Below, one piece after another: positions 1 through 5,916 of a DNA stretch of 7,776 nucleotides. The notes under the pieces were generated by a model, which saw only the letters and a program-made list of their open reading frames with translations, did not search any database and had not been told where the DNA came from. The position numbers and the translations under genes were made by a program. Source of the DNA: Methylophilaceae bacterium UBA7525 (GTDB lineage: Bacteria; Pseudomonadota; Gammaproteobacteria; Burkholderiales; Methylophilaceae); the NCBI GenBank assembly GCA_002479405.1, contig DLMX01000068.1:5267-13042 (forward strand), read 5' to 3'. The first letter of the stretch is position 1, and each line of letters opens with the position of its first letter.

Positions 1-1760
1 AGCTGTTCTTCCGGCTTGTCGGAGAACGGCATGGCGCTCGGGTTGACCAGCTCGCGGTAGGCCAGCAGTTCGTAGGAGAAGACGTCGACCTTTTCCTTGG
101 ACTTCTTGCCTTCACGGATGACGTTGCGCGCATAGTGGTGGGCGAACGAGGGTTCGATGCCGTTGCTGGCGTTGTTGGCGAGCGACAGCGAGATGGTGCC
201 GGTCGGTGCGATGGAGCTGTGGTGCGTGAAGCGGACGCCGGTCTTGGCGATCTCCTTGCGCAGGGCTTCCGGGAACTGCTGCATGTACTTGCTGTACAGG
301 CCCATCAGCACCTTGCCCTTGACCTTGGCGCCGACCTTGATGCCGTCGGCCTTCATTTCCGGGCGCTTGGCCAGCATGTCGGCGGTGACGACGAACTCTT
401 CGTCCATGATCGGTGCCGGGCCTTTTTCCTTGGCCAGTTCGACGCCGACTTGCCAGCCCACTTCGGCCATGACCTTGGTCACTTCTTCGGTGAATCTCAA
501 TGAATCGGCTTCGCCGTATTTCATCTTGAGCATGGTCAGTGTGGAGCCGAGGCCGAGGTAGCCCATGCCGTGGCGGCGCTTGCGGGCGATTTCGTCACGC
601 TGTTGTTGCAGCGGCAGGCCGTTGATCTCGACTACGTTGTCCAGCATGCGAGTGAAGGTAGCGACCACTTCGCGGTATTCGTCCCAGTCGAAATATGCCT
701 TGTCGGTGAACGGCTGGCGCACGAACTTGGTGAGGTTGACCGAGCCCAGCAGGCAGGCGCCATAAGGCGGCAGCGGTTGTTCGCCGCAGGGGTTGGTGGC
801 GCGAATGTTCTCGCAGAACCAGTTGTTGTTCATCTCGTTGACGCGGTCGATGAGGATGAAGCCCGGCTCGGCGAAGTCGTAGGTGGAGGACATGATGACG
901 TCCCACAGACGCTGCGCCTTGATGGTCTTGTAGACGCGGCAGGCAACCTTGCCATCGGATTCGCGGGTCAGGTATTTGTTCTTGACCGGCCATTCGCGCC
1001 AGACTACCTTGCTGTCATCTTTCAGGTCGAGCTTGTCGGCTTCTGCCTCACTGGCGGTAACGGGGAAAGCCAGCTTCCACTCGGCATCGGCTTTCACCGC
1101 TTCCATGAATTCCCTGGTGATCAGGCAGGACAGGTTGAACTGGCGCAGACGGCCGGCTTCGCGCTTGGCCTTGATGAAGTCGGTGACGTCCGGATGCGAG
1201 ATGTCGAAGGTCGCCATCTGTGCGCCACGGCGGCCACCGGCGGAAGACACGGTGAAGCACATCTTGTCGTAGATATCCATGAAGGACAGCGGGCCGCTGG
1301 TGTAGGCGCCGGCGCCGGCGACGAAGGCGCCCTTGGGACGCAGCGTGGAGAATTCGTAACCGATGCCGCAACCGGCTTTCAGGGTCAGGCCGGCTTCATG
1401 CACTTTTTCCAGGATGCCGTCCATGCTGTCTTCAACCGTGCCGGATACGGTGCAGTTGATCGTGGAGGTGGCGGGCTTGTGTTCCAGCGCGCCGGCGTTG
1501 GAGGTGATGCGGCCGGCGGGAATGGCGCCGCGGCGCAGGGCCCAGACGAATTTCTCGTACCACAGTTCGCGTTTTTCTTCCGTGTCTTCGGCATCGGCCA
1601 GTGCGCGCGCCACGCGACGGTAGGTGTCGTCCATGTTCGCGTCCAGACATTCACCCTGCTTGGTTTTCAGGCGGTACTTCTTGTCCCAGATATCGAGGGA
1701 GACGGATTGCATGGGAACTTCTTTTTCGGTCTCTTGAGACATTTTCACGGCCTTGAGCAT
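1..1760 (-). CDS. nrdJ: Adenosylcobalamin-dependent (class II) ribonucleoside-diphosphate reductase, N-terminal 586 residues
   Basis: Reduces ribonucleotides to deoxyribonucleotides in the cytoplasm, using adenosylcobalamin to make the active-site thiyl radical, so it works with or without oxygen. The reading frame is open from the ATG at 1760 to the left edge, giving 586 complete codons with the 3' end missing. Visible landmarks: NCTVSGT with Cys103 and GACLLGSVNL with Cys336 (the redox-pair positions), NPCGEQ at 323-328 with the radical Cys325 and Glu327, and PTGTIS at 519-524 in the substrate-phosphate loop. NPCGEQ and the lack of a visible N-terminal ATP-cone favour class II over NrdA. 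The ATG at 1760 is chosen because AGGAAGGA ends 9 nt before it; in-frame ATGs at 1742 and 1712 have no comparable ribosome site. The closest type I recall is the Pseudomonas NrdJ group. Upstream NrdR boxes agree with the call. Whether the C-terminal thiol tail or a separate NrdJb-like partner follows cannot be seen. Confidence 0.93.
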   Translation of the reverse strand, partial: MLKAVKMSQETEKEVPMQSVSLDIWDKKYRLKTKQGECLDANMDDTYRRVARALADAEDTEEKRELWYEKFVWALRRGAIPAGRITSNAGALEHKPATSTINCTVSGTVEDSMDGILEKVHEAGLTLKAGCGIGYEFSTLRPKGAFVAGAGAYTSGPLSFMDIYDKMCFTVSSAGGRRGAQMATFDISHPDVTDFIKAKREAGRLRQFNLSCLITREFMEAVKADAEWKLAFPVTASEAEADKLDLKDDSKVVWREWPVKNKYLTRESDGKVACRVYKTIKAQRLWDVIMSSTYDFAEPGFILIDRVNEMNNNWFCENIRATNPCGEQPLPPYGACLLGSVNLTKFVRQPFTDKAYFDWDEYREVVATFTRMLDNVVEINGLPLQQQRDEIARKRRHGMGYLGLGSTLTMLKMKYGEADSLRFTEEVTKVMAEVGWQVGVELAKEKGPAPIMDEEFVVTADMLAKRPEMKADGIKVGAKVKGKVLMGLYSKYMQQFPEALRKEIAKTGVRFTHHSSIAPTGTISLSLANNASNGIEPSFAHHYARNVIREGKKSKEKVDVFSYELLAYRELVNPSAMPFSDKPEEQ

Positions 1761-1769
1761 GGGAGCGCA

Positions 1770-1777
1770 TCCTTCCT
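1770..1777 (-). promoter_or_regulatory. Ribosome binding site of nrdJ
   Basis: Read on the minus strand this is AGGAAGGA, ending 9 nt before the ATG at 1760. It is the only strong Shine-Dalgarno match near the candidate starts and so decides the start choice over the in-frame ATGs at 1742 and 1712. Confidence 0.75.
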
Positions 1778-1839
1778 GGTTTTGCTAGATTTTCTTGTTG
1801 GGGACTGCAGCGCTGTTTATCGGAGAAAACAGGCTTCAA

Positions 1840-1855
1840 CCACAATATATTGTGA
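1840..1855 (-). promoter_or_regulatory. NrdR box 1 (strong)
   Basis: The core CACAATATATTGTG (1841-1854) is a perfect 14-bp palindrome and matches the inner 14 positions of the NrdR consensus acaCWAtATaTWGtgt; only the two outermost bases differ. NrdR is the ATP/dATP-sensing repressor of ribonucleotide reductase genes and normally binds two such boxes in tandem. Under the promoter proposed here, this box lies over or just past the transcription start of nrdJ, a position suited to repression. The consensus and mode of action are established knowledge; binding here is inferred. Confidence 0.85.
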
Positions 1856-1864
1856 TTGGATGTA

Positions 1865-1893
1865 AAGTTATGTCATTACGTAGGGTTCGTCAA
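1865..1893 (-). promoter_or_regulatory. Putative sigma70 promoter of nrdJ
   Basis: On the minus strand, TTGACG (1893-1888) is a 5/6 match to the -35 consensus. A 17-bp spacer follows, then TAACTT (1870-1865), a weak -10 with 3/6 matches. The expected transcription start is near 1857-1859, leaving a leader of about 100 nt before the nrdJ ATG. Both NrdR boxes overlap or abut this element. The -35 and spacer are good; the -10 is the weak point. Confidence 0.5.
1871..1886 (-). promoter_or_regulatory. NrdR box 2 (weak, tandem partner)
   Basis: The core CATTACGTAG (1874-1883, plus strand) matches 7 of 10 positions of CWAtATaTWG, including the conserved outer C, TWG half and central tA. Its centre (1878.5) lies exactly 31 bp from that of the strong box (1847.5), three helical turns, which is the spacing typical of paired NrdR boxes. 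A match this degenerate would mean little alone; the spacing makes it credible. It fills the spacer between the proposed -35 and -10 elements almost exactly. Confidence 0.65.
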
Positions 1894-1897
1894 CCCT
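1882..1897. repeat. Perfect inverted repeat over the nrdJ -35 element
   Basis: AGGGTT (1882-1887) and AACCCT (1892-1897) are perfect 6-bp arms around the 4-nt centre CGTC. The proposed -35 of nrdJ (1888-1893) lies inside it, and the repeat shares 1882-1886 with NrdR box 2. It could be a second operator or a chance palindrome. It is not a terminator, since no T-run follows on either strand. Confidence 0.45.
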
Positions 1898-1933
1898 AAA
1901 TTTGTATCAGGAACTGCACCGGAAATGTGCATG

Positions 1934-1986
1934 CAAGGCAATAGCCAGACTGGCCTTGTGATTGCTCAAGGTGAGTCCTTGCTCAC
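1934..1986. repeat. Cluster of overlapping short inverted repeats upstream of waaA
   Basis: Several pairings overlap here. CAAGGC (1934-1939) pairs with GCCTTG (1953-1958). GCCAG (1944-1948) pairs with CTGGC (1950-1954). CAAGG (1967-1971) pairs with CCTTG (1977-1981). GTGAG (1971-1975) pairs with CTCAC (1982-1986). Since CAAGG occurs twice and CCTTG twice, several pairings exclude one another. If transcribed with waaA this would be part of its leader; function unknown. Confidence 0.4.
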
Positions 1987-1989
1987 ATG

Positions 1990-2008
1990 CCGGAAAATAA
2001 TTTTCTGG
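1990..2008. repeat. Imperfect palindrome 40 nt before waaA
   Basis: CCGGAAAAT (1990-1998) and ATTTTCTGG (2000-2008) form 9-bp arms with one G-T wobble around a single central A. The centre is too tight for a stable RNA hairpin at full length, so a protein-binding operator is as likely as an RNA structure. A short run of T follows (ACATTTTTTCGC), but no gene on the plus strand upstream would need a terminator here. Confidence 0.35.
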
Positions 2009-2048
2009 ACATTTTTTCGCAGCTGATGATGTGTGAGAAAATCGGCCC

Positions 2049-3320
2049 ATGTCCAGATTATTCTATTCCTTGCTGCTCTATATGCTGTTGCCTTTCACGT
2101 CATTGAAACTCCTGTGGCGTGGCATGCGCCAGCCGGAGTACCGGCAGCATCTGGCGGAGCGCTACGGATTTTACGGTACAAAGCCGCAGCAACCGGTCAT
2201 CTGGCTGCATTGCGTTTCGCTCGGCGAAACCCGGGCCGCCGCACCGCTGGTGCAGGCACTCATGGCGCAGTATCCGCAGCGCCGCATTTTACTGACCCAT
2301 GCGACCCCGACCGGACGCGAAGCCGGTGAGCAGTTGTTCGGCGACCGCGTTGACCGCGTCTATCTGCCTTATGACACCCCGGATGCGGTTGCCCGTTTTC
2401 TCGATCATTTCCGCCCGGTGCTTGGTCTTCTGATGGAGACTGAACTGTGGTTCAACCTGATCGCCGGTTGCAGGGCGCGTGATATTCCATTGCTGCTGGT
2501 CAATGCGCGGCTGTCGGAGCGCTCAGCCCGGGGCTATGGCAAGGTGCCGAATCTGACGCGGCAAGGCCTGCAGGGCCTGACGGCGATTGCTGCGCAGACA
2601 GAGCAGGATGCGGAACGCCTGCGTGCGCTTGGCGCAGAAGGTGTAACAATAAGCGGCAACCTCAAGTTCGACGTGAAGCCTCCGGTTGATGCGGAACAGG
2701 AGGGCCTGGCCTTGCGGCGGAAATGCGGAGTTGGGCGGCCGGTATTTCTTGCAGCCAGTACGCGCGATGGTGAGGAAGTGTTGGTATTGGACGCCATTCA
2801 GCAATTGCAAATTCCGGACTTGCTGACCGTCATCGTTCCGCGTCATCCGCAGCGCAATGCTGATGTAGCAGAGTTGTTGAATCAGCGCGGTATATCATTT
2901 ATTCGCAAAACCACGTTATCCGCCCGGCAGGCCGGACTCTCTCCGGAGTGTGGGGTTGTGCTTGGGGATACCATGGGCGAGATGTTCATGTACTACGCTG
3001 CATGCGATCTGGCATTGATTGGCGGTAGTTTGTTGCCGTTTGGCGGACAAAATCCGATTGAGGCTTTTGCCATGAAAAAGCCGGTGATTGTCGGACCGCA
3101 CACTTACAATTTTGAGTGGGTGGTAAATCAGGCCATTCGCCACGGCGGGGCAAAGCGAATAAATAATCCCGTTGAATTGACACAAGTTTTGCACGAACTG
3201 TTCAGTGACGAAGAGGCGCGGGAGAAAATGGGTTCGGCTGCCTATGCCTTTAGTCAAAGTGCTGGCGGAGCAACCCGCAAAACGTTGCAATTAATAGCTA
3301 AATTTGTTCCCTCAATATGA
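2049..3320 (+). CDS. waaA: 3-deoxy-D-manno-octulosonic acid (Kdo) transferase
   Basis: Transfers Kdo from CMP-Kdo to the lipid A precursor, the first sugars of the lipopolysaccharide core, at the cytoplasmic face of the inner membrane. The 423-residue length is right for the family (about 420-430). A hydrophobic N-terminal stretch (residues 4-24) is the usual membrane anchor. The N-terminal GT-B half holds HCVSLGE at 54-60, whose Glu60 is the catalytic-base position of this family. SGNLKFD is at 202-208. The C-terminal half holds VPRHPQR (263-269), LGDTMGE (305-311) and FGGQNPIEAF (331-340), all typical of the nucleotide-sugar side. The ATG start gives the expected N-terminus, although the upstream GTGAGAAA is a weak ribosome site. 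Whether it adds one or two Kdo residues cannot be told. It is divergent from nrdJ and convergent with the GGDEF-EAL gene, so it is probably a single-gene unit. Also called kdtA. Confidence 0.96.
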   Translation: MSRLFYSLLLYMLLPFTSLKLLWRGMRQPEYRQHLAERYGFYGTKPQQPVIWLHCVSLGETRAAAPLVQALMAQYPQRRILLTHATPTGREAGEQLFGDRVDRVYLPYDTPDAVARFLDHFRPVLGLLMETELWFNLIAGCRARDIPLLLVNARLSERSARGYGKVPNLTRQGLQGLTAIAAQTEQDAERLRALGAEGVTISGNLKFDVKPPVDAEQEGLALRRKCGVGRPVFLAASTRDGEEVLVLDAIQQLQIPDLLTVIVPRHPQRNADVAELLNQRGISFIRKTTLSARQAGLSPECGVVLGDTMGEMFMYYAACDLALIGGSLLPFGGQNPIEAFAMKKPVIVGPHTYNFEWVVNQAIRHGGAKRINNPVELTQVLHELFSDEEAREKMGSAAYAFSQSAGGATRKTLQLIAKFVPSI

Positions 3321-3339
3321 TCAGCTGAATCGTCATTTG

Positions 3340-5394
3340 CTAGCTATTGTGCTGCCGATCAGGTTCAGGGAACAATTTCTCGACCAGGTCGGCCGGCAAA
3401 GCGGGGCTGAACAGATGGCCTTGCACCTTTGTGCAATGATGTGTTTTAAGGAAATCGAGCTGTTGCTCGGTTTCGACACCCTCGGCAACGACAGCCAGCC
3501 CCAGGCTTTTTGCCAGCGCAAAGATCGATTCGATAATCGCGCAATCCACTTTGTCCTGCGGCAGTCCTTGTACAAAGCTTTGATCAATTTTCAGCGCTTT
3601 AACCGGGAACTGTTTCAGGTAATTCATGGATGAATGGCCAGTGCCAAAGTCATCAACCGATATGCTGCTGCCGATTTTCTTGAGGGCGTTGAGAATTTCC
3701 ACCGTTTTGTCTACATCATCCATCAGTATGGATTCGGTCAGTTCAAAATTTACGGTACTGGCGTCAAGCATGTATTGGTTTATTGCAACACGAATCTTGT
3801 TGACCAGTTGTTTGTCATGGAACTGGCGGCCTGAGATATTAATGTTGACGAAAAGGTTGGGGTTGTAGCGTTCCTGCCAAATCTTGATCTGGGCCAGCGC
3901 GTTGTTGATCACCCAGTCGCCGATCGGCGTAATCAGGCCTGTGCTTTCGGCGATGGGGATGAACACTGTCGGGTTGATCATTCCCAAACTGGGGTGGTGC
4001 CAGCGTAAAAGCGCTTCAACGCCTACAGCCGAACCTGTTCCCACGTTGATGATGGGTTGGTAGTACAACTCAAGCTCATTGTTTTTCAGGGCATTTTGCA
4101 GGCCATTGATTAACAGTTGCTGGTGATATTTGGCCGCTTCGATTTCCTTGGAATAGAACTTGTGGGTGTTCTTGCCGTCGGATTTTGCCCAGTACATGGC
4201 TACATCTGCATTTTTGATCAGGCTGGATTTTGAGTAATTGTTGTCATATTCAATCACGCCGATACTGACGCCGATAAAAATCTCATGGTTATTGATATTG
4301 AATTTCTGAGATAAGGCTTGTGTGATTCGATGGCAAATATTTTCAACATCCTCATGAGATTTCTTGCCAACCAGCGTGATGGCAAATTCGTCGCCGCCGA
4401 TTCTGAATATATTGTCCTTGTGCTTGAGGACCGAGCGCAGTCTTTTGCCGCAATCCCTGAGTAATATGTCGCCACCCCCGTGGCCGATAGTGTCATTGAC
4501 GGTTTTGAAATTGTCCAGATCCAGCAGTAATAGATGAAAACGCCCTTCATCCTCCGAGCTGGCTTTCATGAGGCGGTCAATATGTTCCGCGAAAGCATGC
4601 CGGTTTGGCAGGTCGGTTTGGTGATCGATATAAGCCAGCCGGTCCAGCTTGTGCTGGAACTCTTTCCTGTGCTCCAGTTCCTCATGGAGCTTGGCATCCC
4701 TGAGCGTAATGTTTTCCAGCATGTTATTGATGCCTGCTGAAAGTGCGCCGATTTCATCCTGCGTTTGAATGCTGGATCGATGTGTATAGTCCTGTTTTCT
4801 GGTGATGTTGCCGACCAGTTTTTCGAGGTAGCTGATAGGTTCTGTTATATATCGATTCAGATATCTGGAGATCATGCCCGCCAGTATGATGGCTACAAAG
4901 ACTGCCATTAACAGCACAAGAGAGAAAATCTTTATTCTGCCGGTGATCCTGTCGAGGCTTGCATCCAGATACACCGTGCCCACTTGCAACTCATTGACCA
5001 GGATTTTTCTGTTCAGATGAATCATTTCGTTGAGCGGTAAAATATTTTTTGATTTTTTTGCATTTCTTTCTCTGAAAGCAGGCGACTGATAGTCGGCAAA
5101 CAGTGTGCCGTCATTCAGCAGGATGTAAGCATGCTCAATGCTTGAATTCAGGCTGAGTGAGTTGAGCGTTTCGCTGGCGGAACGTTGATCCTCGAATGCG
5201 ATGGCAGCCCCGATGTTGTTTTCTATAACCGAGAGGTGTGATTCGAGATCATCGACCAGATCATGTTTGAAACTGACGTGCTGGGCTGCGATGGCCATGA
5301 AAAATACCAACAGCATTGCCGCCCCGGTCACCAGCAGGTGCATGAGATACAGTTTTTGCCGTATTGCCAGCTTGTCAAAATGGGATTTCAGCAT
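3340..5394 (-). CDS. YfiN-like membrane GGDEF-EAL protein (cyclic-di-GMP cyclase/phosphodiesterase)
   Basis: Inner-membrane sensor enzyme of 684 residues from the ATG at 5394. Layout: cytoplasmic start, TM helix 15-37, periplasmic CHASE8-like domain about 40-150, TM helix 155-175, HAMP about 176-230, linker with coiled-coil character 232-254, GGDEF domain about 253-416, EAL domain about 423-676. The periplasmic part resembles YfiN/DgcN (IGAAIAFEDQRSASETL). The cyclase site looks intact: Asp292 in DLDNFK, Asn300 and GGDEF at 333-337. The inhibitory RxxD site reads KHKD (324-327), so its Arg is replaced. The phosphodiesterase residues also look intact: EALLRW at 460-465, Asn519, ELTE at 551-554, DDFGTG at 581-586, Lys602 and AEGVE at 637-641. 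QGH replaces the usual QGY near 658. An in-frame TTG at 5421 would add 9 residues and overlap the yfiR-like gene; the ATG, 7 nt after that stop, is preferred. Net enzyme activity cannot be predicted. Confidence 0.92.
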   Translation of the reverse strand: MLKSHFDKLAIRQKLYLMHLLVTGAAMLLVFFMAIAAQHVSFKHDLVDDLESHLSVIENNIGAAIAFEDQRSASETLNSLSLNSSIEHAYILLNDGTLFADYQSPAFRERNAKKSKNILPLNEMIHLNRKILVNELQVGTVYLDASLDRITGRIKIFSLVLLMAVFVAIILAGMISRYLNRYITEPISYLEKLVGNITRKQDYTHRSSIQTQDEIGALSAGINNMLENITLRDAKLHEELEHRKEFQHKLDRLAYIDHQTDLPNRHAFAEHIDRLMKASSEDEGRFHLLLLDLDNFKTVNDTIGHGGGDILLRDCGKRLRSVLKHKDNIFRIGGDEFAITLVGKKSHEDVENICHRITQALSQKFNINNHEIFIGVSIGVIEYDNNYSKSSLIKNADVAMYWAKSDGKNTHKFYSKEIEAAKYHQQLLINGLQNALKNNELELYYQPIINVGTGSAVGVEALLRWHHPSLGMINPTVFIPIAESTGLITPIGDWVINNALAQIKIWQERYNPNLFVNINISGRQFHDKQLVNKIRVAINQYMLDASTVNFELTESILMDDVDKTVEILNALKKIGSSISVDDFGTGHSSMNYLKQFPVKALKIDQSFVQGLPQDKVDCAIIESIFALAKSLGLAVVAEGVETEQQLDFLKTHHCTKVQGHLFSPALPADLVEKLFPEPDRQHNS

Positions 5395-5401
5395 GATCGA
5401 C

Positions 5402-5914
5402 TCAGTAGACCTCAGTTGCAAGCCGCAGTAGCTTGGAGCTCAATGTCAGGTTGGAGTATCTGGCGGTCTCATTATTGATGGTGAAATTGAATCGGTTGTT
5501 AATCAACAGGATATTGATAATGCCGGTGTTGGTTGTATTTTCGGTACTGTTCACGATGGTCAGGATCGAGTTGTTCTGCAGAGTGTCGGCAAGTCTTTTG
5601 CTTTTGATTTTCTTTGCTTCCAAATATAGAACCTGACAATTATTGATGGCATTGATATTGCGGATCACAACCAGACTGGTTGGTTTGCCGCTTATTTTTT
5701 TGCTGCTCAGCAGATGGATATTGATGTTTTCCCTGTCTTCTTCGAATACACAAATGTTAAAGGTCTCGCTTGAAATGAGCGGCCAGGTTGTGAAAACCGC
5801 GAAATTATAGATAAGTGCAGTTTTCATATCGCGCTCACTGATCTGCTCGGGCATGACTTGAGCCGGCAATGCGAGTGCCAGTGGTAACCAGAATAGATAA
5901 ATGAGTTTTCTCAT
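5402..5914 (-). CDS. YfiR-family (DUF4154) periplasmic regulatory protein
   Basis: Small secreted protein of 170 residues. Residues 1 to about 22 form a signal peptide (Arg-Lys, then a hydrophobic core LIYLFWLPLALAL, then a likely Ala/Met cleavage region). Family features are all present: KTALIYNFAVFTTWP near the mature N-terminus, FNICVFEED, NNCQVLYLEA, and the C-terminal GIINILLINNRFNF followed by LTLSSKLLRLA. In Pseudomonas and E. coli, YfiR holds the cyclase YfiN inactive from the periplasm; the same role toward the CHASE8 protein encoded just downstream is inferred. It has only two cysteines in the mature part (Cys55 and Cys93), enough for one disulfide, whereas Pseudomonas YfiR has four. 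The start is ATG at 5914, 2 nt after the receptor stop codon. A GTG at 5917 overlapping that stop by one base would add one residue. No clear ribosome site is seen, so coupling to the receptor gene is likely. The gene is Asn/Ile-rich and visibly A+T-rich. Confidence 0.9.
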   Translation of the reverse strand: MRKLIYLFWLPLALALPAQVMPEQISERDMKTALIYNFAVFTTWPLISSETFNICVFEEDRENINIHLLSSKKISGKPTSLVVIRNINAINNCQVLYLEAKKIKSKRLADTLQNNSILTIVNSTENTTNTGIINILLINNRFNFTINNETARYSNLTLSSKLLRLATEVY

Positions 5915-5916
5915 CA

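Larger units (their letters stand above)
1761..2048. other. Divergent intergenic region between nrdJ and waaA
   Basis: The left half (1761-1897) is the nrdJ leader and NrdR control region. The leader also holds a 6-bp inverted repeat, CTGTTT (1813-1818) and AAACAG (1827-1832), around an 8-nt loop. I looked for a cobalamin riboswitch in the leader, as might suit a B12-dependent enzyme, and recognised no B12-box. The right half (1898-2048) lacks any convincing gene or clear promoter for waaA but is rich in short inverted repeats, described separately. No small ORF with a good ribosome site was found. Confidence 0.6.

Noticed and set aside
1651..1845. A short minus-strand frame overlapping the nrdJ start, possible leader peptide.
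   Set aside because: It uses a non-ATG start inside the NrdR box, lies out of frame with nrdJ and runs far into it. The product has no sensible leader-peptide character.
1844..1849. TATATT inside NrdR box 1 as the nrdJ -10 element.
   Set aside because: No acceptable -35 lies 16-18 bp upstream of it on the minus strand, while TTGACG with a 17-bp spacer points to the TAACTT at 1870-1865.
1761..1860. A cobalamin riboswitch in the nrdJ leader.
   Set aside because: The leader is only about 100 nt, too short for the usual cobalamin riboswitch, and no B12-box is seen.
570..1865. A 431-codon open frame on the plus strand opposite nrdJ.
   Set aside because: It is antisense to a clearly recognised reductase frame with conserved motifs, in G+C-rich DNA where such shadow frames are common. 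Its product shows no recognisable domain or plausible ribosome site.
2033..2329. A 98-codon plus-strand frame over the start of waaA.
   Set aside because: It overlaps waaA in another frame, and waaA carries the family motifs. The product matches nothing I recognise.
5419..5421. TTG at 5421 as the start of the GGDEF-EAL gene.
   Set aside because: It would overlap the yfiR-like gene, has a rare start codon and no better ribosome site. The ATG at 5394 gives a normal N-terminus just before the first membrane helix.
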